Below are positions 40,027-47,865 of a stretch of 64,000 nt of DNA, in pieces. The stretch is from Streptomyces griseorubiginosus. GTDB taxonomy: Bacteria > Actinomycetota > Actinomycetes > Streptomycetales > Streptomycetaceae. Within the stretch, counting starts at the first letter, position 1; every line of letters starts with the position of its first letter. The stretch covers positions 588,462-652,461 of the forward strand of contig NZ_KQ948734.1 of NCBI RefSeq assembly GCF_001514195.1. Direction: 5' to 3'. The notes under the pieces are model-generated. The model was not told the origin of the DNA. It made no database searches and saw only the letters and a list, made by a program, of their open reading frames with translations. Position numbers and translations under genes: made by a program.

Positions 40027-41569
40027 GGATCTCCTCGAACGCGCCGTCCAGCGAGCCCTTCTGGGCGTCGAAGAGACGGCCGCCGGTCAGGTCGGCGATG
40101 TGCGCCAGCTCGGAGCGGTCGGAGTCGCCGAAGAGGATCGGGAAGACGGGGATGTCCCGCCGGTCCCCGCGGAGCCCGGCGTAGAAGGCGTCGAAGTCCT
40201 CCGCCTCGGCGCCCGCCGTGTTCTCGCCGTCCGTCATCAGCACGATCGACGTGAACGTGTCGCCACCGGTGCCGAGATGGTCGTACGCCTTCTCCAGCGA
40301 GGTGTAGAGCGCGGTGTCCCCGTCCGCGGAGAGCGCCGCCGTGTCCGCGCGGATCGCGTCCAGGCCGGAACCCGGGTTCGACGGCTCGACCACATGCGTG
40401 CGGACGTCCTTCACCCGCGACCCGAACGGCATCAACGTGACCTCCTCACGCTCGCGGAAGTCGCCGGTGAGATCGGTCAGGGCCGACTTGAGGCGGTCCA
40501 GGCGCTCGCCCTCCATCGAGCCCGAGGTGTCCAGGACGTACACGGTCCGCGACGGGCGGCGCAGTTCGTTCTCGTACGAGTCGAGCAGGCCGTCGGCGAC
40601 GGAACGGGTGCCCGGGAAGGGCAGTTCGCGGCGGCGGGCCGTGTCGAGTCCGGCGGCCGGTGGCACGGAGGCGACGACCGGACGGCGGTGGGTGCGTGCG
40701 GTGATCTCCCGCTGGACCTTCTCGGTGCGCAGGTCCTCGGTCACCCGCCGGACGTCCTCGCGGGTCCGTGCGTTCGTGGACTTCAGCGAGGTGAGCGGAT
40801 AGTCGGCGGTGATCACGCCGTCGCGCGGGCGGATCACGGTCAGGCCCGGGACGCCCTTGAGGACGGACTCGTAGTTGAGCAGGGCGTCCACGTCACCGCG
40901 CCGGCCGTAGGCCGCGGCCAGCCAGCCCGAGGAGCCCGAGGTCAGCTTCTGGCCCTTGAAGAACTCCTTCAGCCGGGGCGTGGCCTTCGCGACGTCCGCG
41001 TCGGTGAGTGCCGACTGGGCGCCGGAGAGGGCGGAGGCCACCGATACCAGCGTGGCGAAACCGGAGTTGGAGCGGGCCGGGTCCGTCATGCCGTACGTCA
41101 ACCGGCCGTCCTGGACGGCCTGTTCGACCTGGGACCAGGTGACGTCGGCGGGCTTCCAGCCGAGCCGGGTGACGGTGGCGTTCCGGACGCCGATCGCGAC
41201 CGGGCTCGACATGACGGGTGTCTCGGAGACGACCTTCGCCGCGGCCTCGGGCCGCAGTCGCAGGTAGTCGTTCGAGGACAGCCACAGTGCGTCGTAACGG
41301 CCGTCGACGGCCCCCTTCGCCAGCATGTTCACGGCGTCCAGGGTGCCGACGTACGTCGGCCGGACGGTGACGCCGGTGTCCTTCTCGACCTGGGCGAGGA
41401 CCGGGCCCATGTCGCTGAGCTCGCTGGAGGCGAGGACCCGCAGGGTGCCCGGTTCGGCGGGCCCGGGGACACCGGGCGTCGGGACACCGCCGGTCCCGTC
41501 GCCCTGTGCCGTGCAGGCGGTGAGCAGACCGAGCGCCGCCAGGCAGACGGCCAGTGCGTGTCGTCTCAT
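40013..41569 (-). CDS. Lipoprotein with solute-binding and von Willebrand A domains
   Basis: The 518-residue protein carries a lipoprotein signal (MRRHALAVCLAALGLLTAC, lipid Cys19). Residues about 40-300 form a type-2 periplasmic-binding-protein domain like those that bind oxyanions or small ligands (LRVLASSELSDMGPVLAQVEKDTGV, DALWLSSNDYLRLR, NSGFATLVSVASALSG). Residues about 340-515 form a vWA domain with a complete MIDAS (Asp347 in VLDTSGSM, plus MTDGEN). The two-domain surface protein could sense a ligand and bind partners in a metal-dependent way. It overlaps TelA upstream by ATGA and the XpaC-like gene downstream. Confidence 0.88.
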   Translation of the reverse strand: MRRHALAVCLAALGLLTACTAQGDGTGGVPTPGVPGPAEPGTLRVLASSELSDMGPVLAQVEKDTGVTVRPTYVGTLDAVNMLAKGAVDGRYDALWLSSNDYLRLRPEAAAKVVSETPVMSSPVAIGVRNATVTRLGWKPADVTWSQVEQAVQDGRLTYGMTDPARSNSGFATLVSVASALSGAQSALTDADVAKATPRLKEFFKGQKLTSGSSGWLAAAYGRRGDVDALLNYESVLKGVPGLTVIRPRDGVITADYPLTSLKSTNARTREDVRRVTEDLRTEKVQREITARTHRRPVVASVPPAAGLDTARRRELPFPGTRSVADGLLDSYENELRRPSRTVYVLDTSGSMEGERLDRLKSALTDLTGDFREREEVTLMPFGSRVKDVRTHVVEPSNPGSGLDAIRADTAALSADGDTALYTSLEKAYDHLGTGGDTFTSIVLMTDGENTAGAEAEDFDAFYAGLRGDRRDIPVFPILFGDSDRSELAHIADLTGGRLFDAQKGSLDGAFEEIRGYQ

Positions 41570-42738
41570 CCGAGGCCCCCTTCCAGGGCGCCCTGCGACC
41601 GGCTGCGCTCCAAGTACCCACTGGCCTCCTGGAGTTCGGCGGTCAACGACTCCACGGTCGCCGCCATCGCCTCGGTGGCCCGGACCTTGTAGGTGTCGAT
41701 CGCGTCGAGCGTGCGGTAGATCTGCTGGAAGGCGCCCCGCAGGGTCTCGGCGCCCACCGCGGGGTCGGCGGCGATGCGCTGGATCTCCCCGCTCTGGGTC
41801 GCCAGCATCTCGGCGTTGCCCCGGATCAGGTCCTCGGTCGTCCCGCGCAGCGCGTTGACCTGCTCGACGACCTTCTTCTGGTGGTCGAGCGCGGACGCCA
41901 GCATCACGGAGATCCTGAGCGCCGAGACGGTGGTCGTGGCCGCCCGGTCCACGCCCTTGATCAGCTCCTCGTTGTTGCGCCGTACGACGTCCATCGCCAG
42001 GTACCCCTGCGCGCAGACGGCGAGTTGGGTGAGCAGGTCCTGGTGCTTCTGCCGGACCGGGAAGAGCACGTCGGCACGGAGCGAGTCGGCCGCCTCGGGA
42101 TCCGCCACGGCGGTGATGTGCTGCTCGACGGCCGCGTCCAGGGCCTCCGTGAGCACGACGTACTCCTGGAGCTTGCCCATGGTCTCCCACAGCCGGACCC
42201 GCTCGGTCTGCAACGCGGCGTTGTCACGCCGGAGTTCGTCCTGCCCGCCGCGCAGCGAGCCCACGATCCGGTTCAACGTGCCCTGCGCGGAGGCATACTT
42301 GGCGACGTGGTCGCGCAGCTTGTTGCCGCCGGGGAGCCGGGAGAGGAACTTGCGGCCCTTGGAGGCGGGCACATCCCGCGGGTCCAGGTCCTCGACCACG
42401 CGCCGCAGTTCGACGAGCGATCCGGCCACCTGCGACTGGGCGTCCCCGCCATTGTCCGGCAGGCTGCGCACGGTCCGCTCCAGCATCCTGTTGGACTGCG
42501 CGGCCGCGGCCCGCATCTCGCCGGCCCCGAGCCCGGTGATCTCACCGACCTTGCCGGCGAACTCGGGCGACCGGGCGTCGAGCGCCGCGAGCCCCTCGAC
42601 GTACGCGGAGGCCTTCTCGGCCATGCCGGTCCGCACCGAGTCGTCGACGGGGACGAGGCCGCCCGCCTTCTCCCGCGGTACGGGTGCGACCGCCTCGGGT
42701 GGTGTGAGCACGAAGGTGTCGTCGTTCATGGATGTCAT
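41566..42738 (-). CDS. TelA/KlaA-family toxic anion resistance protein
   Basis: The 390-residue, mostly helical cytosolic protein matches the TelA family. It reads LDPRDVPASKGRKFLSRLPGGNKLRDHVAKYASAQGTLNRIVGSL, RDNAALQTERVRLWETMGKLQEYVVLTEALDAAVEQ, and DLLTQLAVCAQGYLAMDVVRRNNEELIKGVDRAATTTVSALRISVMLASAL. TelA proteins were first linked to tellurite resistance and recur in Ter-type stress networks; their biochemical activity is not established. The gene follows the solute-binding gene by 16 bases and overlaps the vWA gene by 4. ATG 42738 is used; 42729 is an alternative. Confidence 0.9.
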   Translation of the reverse strand: MTSMNDDTFVLTPPEAVAPVPREKAGGLVPVDDSVRTGMAEKASAYVEGLAALDARSPEFAGKVGEITGLGAGEMRAAAAQSNRMLERTVRSLPDNGGDAQSQVAGSLVELRRVVEDLDPRDVPASKGRKFLSRLPGGNKLRDHVAKYASAQGTLNRIVGSLRGGQDELRRDNAALQTERVRLWETMGKLQEYVVLTEALDAAVEQHITAVADPEAADSLRADVLFPVRQKHQDLLTQLAVCAQGYLAMDVVRRNNEELIKGVDRAATTTVSALRISVMLASALDHQKKVVEQVNALRGTTEDLIRGNAEMLATQSGEIQRIAADPAVGAETLRGAFQQIYRTLDAIDTYKVRATEAMAATVESLTAELQEASGYLERSRSQGALEGGLG

Positions 42739-42754
42739 AGGTGATGCCCCCCCG

Positions 42755-43819
42755 TTATCCGCGCGCCCGTCGCGCCAGCTCGTGCAGCACCGCGGAGGTG
42801 GGCACGGGCGCCTGGCGGACGCCGGTCAGTTCCTGCTGGAGATAGCTGGTGTCCGAGGCGAACCCGGTCGCCTCGCCCTGCGGCCGGAACCCGTGCCGGA
42901 CCTCCAGCTTGCGCAACCGGGGGTCGGTGGACAGGAGTTCGGCGAGCGCCTGACCGTTCTCGGTCAGGGGTACGACGGTGTGGTCGCTGTTGACCGTGGT
43001 GTCCGGGTAGAGCACGACCAGGTCGTCCGGGTGCTGCCCGTCCGCGAGGAGCGAGGCGACCTGGGACTCGTAGACGAGGACCAGTGGATTGCCGGCGCCG
43101 CTGACGAAGTCCCGGAAGGCCGCGTCCGTACTGGACTGCTGGGCGCCCTGCACGCTGACCAGCTTGTGCAGCAGGGGAGTCGTCCTGCCGACCTCGGCCG
43201 CACTCGCGACGACCTTGCCGCCGTTCGCCACGTAGGAGGCGGCGGCGAGGTAGAGGGCTCCCGAGCTGGACGTCTCCGGGTCGGTGCTGGACAGATAGAG
43301 GGTGCCGGTCAACTCCCCGTACTTCCCGGCCCCCTTGAGCTGCTGCCAGGTGCGGTCGGCGCGGGCCGCGTCGAGATAGGCGGCCATCTTGAGGACGCCG
43401 CGGTGGCCTTCGTCCAGGGTGGCCAGGCCGTTGCCCGCGAGGACCTCGGCGGCGCTCTTGTGCGCCACGACGACGAGGGGCGAGTAGAAGGGACGCGGGA
43501 GGGTCCCCCGCACCTTGTACTTCGCGGCGAGTTCGGCGGCCGGGGCCTGGCTGGACGGGAACGCGAAGTCGTACCCGCGCAGGTCCAGCCCTTCCATGGC
43601 CCAGGACCCGGAGGTCTCGGCCCTGACGGTCCAGCCCTTGGCGGCGAGGGCCTTCACCACGTCCGGGTCCTCGAAGAACTCCGCCTTCTCCGACCCGATC
43701 ACTCCACGCACGGTCTTCGTTGCCGTGCCACTGTCCTCACTGCTGCGGCCCGCCACGACGGCGGCCACCACGCCACCGATCAGCAGTACCGCGAGGACGA
43801 TTCCCACGATTCGTCTCAC
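42755..43819 (-). CDS. Membrane-anchored solute-binding-like protein, first gene of the TelA operon
   Basis: The product is about 354 residues, with an N-terminal signal-anchor helix (RRIVGIVLAVLLIGGVVAAVVAG) and an extracellular binding-protein fold. Visible segments include TVRGVIGSEKAEFFEDPDVVKALAAKGWTVRAETSGSWAM, GYDFAFPSSQAPAAELA, YSPLVVVAHKSAAEVLAGNG and NPLVLVYESQVASLLADGQHPDDLVVLYPD. It resembles the binding domain of the vWA lipoprotein downstream, so the operon has two extracellular binding modules. The GTG at 43819 is my choice; the ATG at 43849 is also in frame and neither has a strong ribosome site. Confidence 0.8.
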   Translation of the reverse strand: MRRIVGIVLAVLLIGGVVAAVVAGRSSEDSGTATKTVRGVIGSEKAEFFEDPDVVKALAAKGWTVRAETSGSWAMEGLDLRGYDFAFPSSQAPAAELAAKYKVRGTLPRPFYSPLVVVAHKSAAEVLAGNGLATLDEGHRGVLKMAAYLDAARADRTWQQLKGAGKYGELTGTLYLSSTDPETSSSGALYLAAASYVANGGKVVASAAEVGRTTPLLHKLVSVQGAQQSSTDAAFRDFVSGAGNPLVLVYESQVASLLADGQHPDDLVVLYPDTTVNSDHTVVPLTENGQALAELLSTDPRLRKLEVRHGFRPQGEATGFASDTSYLQQELTGVRQAPVPTSAVLHELARRARG

Positions 43820-43910
43820 GCCGTGAAGACTGCTCGCGGAACCCAACATTCCCCGGCGAACAGGGTGAACGGGAGGTGTAGTACCGGTCCCGGATCGATA
43901 CGGGTCAGGA

Positions 43911-43950
43911 TCACCCAGTCAGGGGCGCGGGGAACTGCGCGACCAGCCAC
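43911..43950 (-). repeat. Dispersed GC-rich element, copy B (single arm)
   Basis: The segment CACCCAGTCAGGGGCGCGG continuing with GGAACTGCGCGACCAGCCAC matches the right arm of copy A (321-350) in the same orientation. No partner arm is adjacent. It lies in the 288-base gap upstream of the TelA operon, where I see no gene. Confidence 0.85.
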
Positions 43951-44107
43951 ATACGCCCCGCACCCGCCCGAAGACGCGAACCCCTACGGCGACGAGGCGC
44001 CCCGGCCCAAGCAAACGCAGTGCATGGCTCCCGGTCCGCACGTCGCTGCGGGTGCGCGCGGACCGGGGCCGTCAGAGGGAGCCGTAGGGCTCAGGGAGCC
44101 GTACGGC

Positions 44108-44530
44108 TCAGTGGGCGGCGAGCTCGCGAGGCTCCAGAGCCGCCGCGTGGGAGTCCATCCGCTCCGCCGCCAGGATCGCCGCCGCCGTGTCCGCGCGGGA
44201 CGCCGCCACGAGCAGTGCCCGTCCCGCCACCGCGTGGGCGCGGCGGTGCAGGTCGGTGATGTCGGGGGTGGAGGGGATCGCGGTCAGGGGCACGCGCACC
44301 GGTGCGCCTCCGCCCCGCAGCCGGGCCACCTGTGCGGCGAGCCGCTCGGCCGCGGTGTCCAGGTCGGCGGACGGCTCCAGCGCGCGCAGTTCGTCGGTGA
44401 CGGCGAGCAGCGCGGCGAGGTGGCCCGCCAGCTGGATGTCCAGCTCTTCCTCACGCGAACGGTGGGGGAAGTCGGTGGGGGCGTCGGCCATCGTGGAGTG
44501 GACCGACTTGGTGCGGATCGGCTCGTACAT
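44108..44530 (-). CDS. Small helical protein of unknown function
   Basis: The 140-residue acidic, helix-rich protein has FPHRSREEELDIQLAGHLAALLAVTDELRAL and LHRRAHAVAGRALLVAASRADTAAAILAAERMDSHAAAL. I recall similar short proteins in streptomycetes but cannot name a family. There is no signal peptide. The ATG at 44530 follows GGAGG. A Fur-type inverted repeat (44568-44582) lies 38 bases upstream, in a short AT-richer promoter segment, so metal- or peroxide-responsive control is a possibility. Confidence 0.7.
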   Translation of the reverse strand: MYEPIRTKSVHSTMADAPTDFPHRSREEELDIQLAGHLAALLAVTDELRALEPSADLDTAAERLAAQVARLRGGGAPVRVPLTAIPSTPDITDLHRRAHAVAGRALLVAASRADTAAAILAAERMDSHAAALEPRELAAH

Positions 44531-44567
44531 GGGATGGCCTCCTGTGCTGTCAGGAAACCATCCTAGC

Positions 44568-44582
44568 TTAGATTGCGTCTAA
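44568..44582 (-). promoter_or_regulatory. Fur/PerR-like inverted repeat upstream of the small helical protein
   Basis: TTAGA (44568-44572) and TCTAA (44578-44582) flank TTGCG. The TTAGA-N5-TCTAA shape is like boxes bound by Fur-superfamily repressors in actinomycetes. It also faces the stop of the aminotransferase gene, so only the small gene would be controlled. Confidence 0.4.
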
Positions 44583-44615
44583 AGTTGAGCGAGCTGAAAA
44601 ACCGGACCGAATGAT

Positions 44616-45827
44616 CTACGGCTGGCCGTACCCGTCCAGGAAGTTCCCGATCCGCCCCACCGCGTCCCGCAGGTCACCGACGGTCGGCAGGGTCACGACC
44701 CGGAAGTGGTCGGGTTCGGGCCAGTTGAAGCCGGAGCCCTGGACGACCATGATCTTCTCCTGCCGCAGCAGGTCGAGGACCATCCGCCGGTCGTCCTTGA
44801 TCTTGAAGACCTTGGGGTCCAGGCGCGGGAAGAGATACAGCGCGCCCTTCGGCTTCACGCAGCTCACGCCGGGGATCTGGGTCAGCAGCTCGTACGCCAC
44901 GTCCCGCTGCTCGACGAGCCGGCCGCCCGGCAGTACGAGGTCGTTGATCGACTGGCGGCCGCTGAGCGCGGCGACCACTCCGTGCTGTCCCGGCATGTTC
45001 GCGCACAGGCGCATGTTCGCCAGGATGGTCAGGCCCTCGATGTAGGAGTCGGCATGCGCGCGGGGGCCGGAGATCGACATCCAGCCCACCCGGTAGCCGG
45101 CCACCCGGTACGCCTTCGACATGCCGTTGAAGGTGAGGGTGAGCAGGTCCGGGGCGATCGACGCGGTCGGGGTGTGCGTGGCGCCGTCGTAGAGGATCTT
45201 GTCGTAGATCTCGTCCGAGCAGACCAGCAGGTTGTGGCGGCGGGCGATGTCGGTCAGCCCCTTGAGCATGGTCTCGTCGTAGACCGCGCCCGTCGGGTTG
45301 TTGGGGTTGATGATGACGATCGCCTTGGTGCGGTCGGTGACCTTCCGCTCCACGTCCGCGAGGTCGGGCATCCAGTCGGACTGCTCGTCGCAGCGGTAGT
45401 GCACGGCCGTACCGCCGGACAGCGACACGGCGGCCGTCCACAGCGGGTAGTCGGGGGCCGGTACGAGGACCTCGTCGCCGTCGTCGAGCAGGCCCTGCAT
45501 GGCCATCACGATCAGCTCGGAGACGCCGTTGCCGATGAAGACGTGCTCCACGTCGGTCTCGATGCCGATGGTCTGGTTGTGCATGACGACGGCGCGGCGC
45601 GCGGCCAGCAGCCCCTTCGCGTCGCCGTACCCGTGGGCCGTCGACACGTTCCGCAGGACGTCCTCGAGGATCTCCGGGGGCGCCTCGAACCCGAACGCGG
45701 CGGGGTTGCCCGTGTTCAGCTTGAGGATGCGGTGCCCGGCCGCCTCCAGGCGCATCGCCTCCTCGAGAACCGGGCCCCGGATCTCGTAACAGACATTGGC
45801 GAGCTTGGTCGACTGGATCACCTGCAT
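44616..45827 (-). CDS. PLP-dependent aminotransferase (class I, AlaA-like)
   Basis: The 403-residue fold-type I enzyme moves amino groups between amino acids and 2-oxo acids. Visible are LKLNTGNPAAFGFEAPPEI, the cofactor-binding GNGVSELIVMAMQGLLDDGDEVLVPAPDYPLW, IINPNNPTGAVYDE and the PLP lysine in LTFNGMSKAYRVAGYRVGWM, with an Arg near FRVVTLP. The opening (TKLANVCYEIRGPVLEEAMRLEAAGHRIL) and length resemble E. coli AlaA and related alanine/valine aminotransferases. ATG 45827 is the conventional start; the frame is open to 45923. It is divergent from the gene at 45954. Confidence 0.9.
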   Translation of the reverse strand: MQVIQSTKLANVCYEIRGPVLEEAMRLEAAGHRILKLNTGNPAAFGFEAPPEILEDVLRNVSTAHGYGDAKGLLAARRAVVMHNQTIGIETDVEHVFIGNGVSELIVMAMQGLLDDGDEVLVPAPDYPLWTAAVSLSGGTAVHYRCDEQSDWMPDLADVERKVTDRTKAIVIINPNNPTGAVYDETMLKGLTDIARRHNLLVCSDEIYDKILYDGATHTPTASIAPDLLTLTFNGMSKAYRVAGYRVGWMSISGPRAHADSYIEGLTILANMRLCANMPGQHGVVAALSGRQSINDLVLPGGRLVEQRDVAYELLTQIPGVSCVKPKGALYLFPRLDPKVFKIKDDRRMVLDLLRQEKIMVVQGSGFNWPEPDHFRVVTLPTVGDLRDAVGRIGNFLDGYGQP

Positions 45828-45939
45828 GTCTGGGAGCTTACGGCCCGGTAACGCTCCATGGTCCGTGTTTTCCGCCACTTGAGACGTGGTGGTTTGGTCC
45901 GTTATCGCCGGTAGCTGTCCCACCAGCCTCTTCCGTCCC

Positions 45940-45945
45940 TACAAT
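45940..45945 (+). promoter_or_regulatory. Probable -10 element giving a leaderless transcript
   Basis: TACAAT ends 8 bases before the ATG at 45954. Transcription from it would begin at or next to the start codon, and no ribosome binding site is seen, so the gene may be translated leaderless, as is common in streptomycetes. Confidence 0.45.
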
Positions 45946-45953
45946 CCGTCGCC

Positions 45954-46628
45954 ATGTCGAGGCCAGTCGAATACGAGTCCGGGGCGCCGAACGTTTATCA
46001 GCCACAGCCCGGAGCGGTCCCGGCGTACGACGAGTACCCGGACCCCGCGGCCGCGCACGGCTGGCAGAACGCGTACGACGCCACGGCCGAGCTCCCCCTG
46101 ATCGAGTCCGGTGACCTGGGGGCGGGCACCCCCGGGGACGGCGATCCGGCGTCCGGTGGCCGGGCCGCCCGGCGGCGGGCCGCCCGCTCCACGGGAGGCC
46201 GCCGCTCGCGCCGGGTCGTCACGGTCGTCGCGGCCGTGGGGGCCGTGGGGGCGGCGGCGCTGATCGCCGGGCTGTCCCTGACGGATTCCGGGCCCGAGCG
46301 GGGGCCGGGAGCGGGTGCCCCCTCGGCCTCCTCGGCGACGGGTGAGGGCACCGGCCCGGCCTCCTCCGCCCGTCCGGAGGGCCCGGGTGCGACTGCCTCG
46401 GGGGGCCCGGAAACAGAGGCCACCGCATCCCTGGACCCCGGCACCCCGGACGCGGGTGCCTCCGCCTCCGCGGACGCGTCCGGGGGCCGGGCTTCCGGGA
46501 GCCCGTCGGCGCGGGCCTCCTCCGACACCTCGGGCACCCCTTCGGCCACGGTCACGGCCACCGCGGACGGTCCGGGGAACTCCGGCGGCAAAGGGCGCGG
46601 ACAGGGCGGTTCGAAGAAGCCCAAGTAG
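45954..46628 (+). CDS. Single-pass membrane protein with Ser/Ala/Pro-rich external tail
   Basis: The 224-residue protein has a cytosolic N-terminal part (VEYESGAPNVYQPQPGAVPAYDEY), a strongly basic patch before the membrane (RRRAARSTGGRRSRR) and one helix (about 88-108). About 115 low-complexity residues rich in Ser, Ala, Gly, Pro and Thr follow. That tail has no conserved domain and could span the cell wall or be glycosylated. I do not recognise a family. It is divergent from the aminotransferase. Confidence 0.75.
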   Translation: MSRPVEYESGAPNVYQPQPGAVPAYDEYPDPAAAHGWQNAYDATAELPLIESGDLGAGTPGDGDPASGGRAARRRAARSTGGRRSRRVVTVVAAVGAVGAAALIAGLSLTDSGPERGPGAGAPSASSATGEGTGPASSARPEGPGATASGGPETEATASLDPGTPDAGASASADASGGRASGSPSARASSDTSGTPSATVTATADGPGNSGGKGRGQGGSKKPK

Positions 46629-46778
46629 CCCTGTGCATGGGTAAGTTGATCCCGCCGCGGAGAAAAACCGGGTGCGTGCCGCCCCGGATGTGCAGGTTCG
46701 CCCGTCGGTGGGCGCACGCTCGGCACAGCTTCTTGCCCAAGTGACCACCCTTCTTCACAATGTGCATGACAAACTCAC

Positions 46779-46805
46779 GGGCGGCCGGAAGATTTCCGGC
46801 CGCCC
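46779..46805 (+). promoter_or_regulatory. Leader hairpin upstream of the trypsin-like protease
   Basis: GGGCGGCCGGAA (46779-46790) and its exact complement TTCCGGCCGCCC (46794-46805) form a 12-base stem with a 3-base loop, ending 8 bases before the AGAGGGG ribosome site of the gene at 46829. It could stabilise the mRNA or regulate it; it is not followed by T residues. Confidence 0.55.
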
Positions 46806-46828
46806 AAGTCGCAAGAGGGGACCCCCAC

Positions 46829-47761
46829 ATGAGAAAGCCTCTCGTCGCCGTGCTCAGCGCCCTGGCCCTGGCCGGGATCGGCACGGCACCCGCGGTCGCC
46901 GCCGAACCCACCGCGGCGGCCGTCGGCAAGAGCGTCGACACGGACACGGTCACCTCCGTGGTCCACGACACGCTCACCTCCGCCACGGCAGGCCTGTCCC
47001 AGCTGACGTCACCGTCGCCGTCGCTCAAGGCCGTCACCCTCGCCGGAACCGTCTCGCTCAGCAACTGCTCCGGCTCGGTCATCCGGTTCCCGAACTCCCT
47101 CGACACCGACCCCGCGCTGGTCCTCAGCAACGGCCACTGCCTCACCACCGGCTTCCCCGAGCCGGGCGAGGTGCTCACCAACCAGGCGTCCAGCCGGACC
47201 TTCGGGCTGCTCAACTCCTCCGGCACCCGCGTCGCCACCCTGCGCGCCAGCAAGCTCGCCTACGGCACCATGACCGACACGGACGTGTCGATCTACCAGC
47301 TCACCTCCACGTACGCGTCGATCAAGAGCGCGTACGGCATCTCCGCCCTCACCGTGCAGGACACCCACCCGACCGCCGGGACCGCGATCACCGTGGCCTC
47401 CGGGTACTGGAAGCGGCTCTACAGCTGCAACATCGACGGGTTCGTGTACCGGCTGAAGGAGGGCGACTGGACCTGGAAGGACTCGGTCCGTTACACCTCC
47501 GCCTGCCAGACCATCGGCGGCACCTCGGGCTCGCCCGTCATCGACCAGACCACCGGCAAGGTCGTCGCCGTCAACAACACCGGCAACGAGGACGGGCAGC
47601 GGTGCACGGAGAACAACCCGTGCGAGGTGGACGCGAGCGGCAACGTGACCGTTCGTGAGGGGATCAACTACGCGCAGGAGATCTACAACATTCCTGCGTG
47701 CTTCACTACGGGGAATCAGCTGAACCTCAACGCGAGTGCGTGCACCTTGCCGAAGCCGTAG
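46829..47761 (+). CDS. Secreted trypsin-like serine protease (S1)
   Basis: The 310-residue exported protein has a signal peptide with cleavage near residue 25 (APAVAA-EPT) and a short propeptide. The chymotrypsin-fold triad is His103 (LSNGHCLTTG), Asp152 (TDTDVSIYQL) and Ser233 (IGGTSGSPVID). Cysteine pairs are visible (SNCSGS with NGHC; SCNIDG with SACQT; RCTENNPCEV). The motifs resemble V8-like or streptogrisin-related bacterial proteases. ATG 46829 follows AGAGGGG. A strong hairpin stands in its leader, and a copy of the dispersed element follows the stop. Confidence 0.9.
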   Translation: MRKPLVAVLSALALAGIGTAPAVAAEPTAAAVGKSVDTDTVTSVVHDTLTSATAGLSQLTSPSPSLKAVTLAGTVSLSNCSGSVIRFPNSLDTDPALVLSNGHCLTTGFPEPGEVLTNQASSRTFGLLNSSGTRVATLRASKLAYGTMTDTDVSIYQLTSTYASIKSAYGISALTVQDTHPTAGTAITVASGYWKRLYSCNIDGFVYRLKEGDWTWKDSVRYTSACQTIGGTSGSPVIDQTTGKVVAVNNTGNEDGQRCTENNPCEVDASGNVTVREGINYAQEIYNIPACFTTGNQLNLNASACTLPKP

Positions 47762-47810
47762 CTTCGCAGTCGGAAGGGGCGGGACCGGTCCGCGGGCGGC
47801 TGCTGCGCCG

Positions 47811-47850
47811 TCGTGGCTGGTCGCGCAGTTCCCCGCGCCCCTAGGTGGGT
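47811..47850 (+). repeat. Dispersed GC-rich element, copy C (single arm)
   Basis: TCGTGGCTGGTCGCGCAGTT continuing with CCCCGCGCCCCTAGGTGGGT matches the left arm of copy A (259-298). It lies between the convergent stops of the trypsin-like protease and the D-aminoacylase-like gene. Confidence 0.88.
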
Positions 47851-47865
47851 GACCTGGGTGTTCCG

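Noticed and set aside
46552..47253. Minus-strand frame with a lysine-rich HIVKKGGHLGKK segment
   Set aside because: It lies in the intergenic and start region of the trypsin-like protease, whose plus-strand frame is well supported; the resemblance to a ribosomal-type protein is only compositional.
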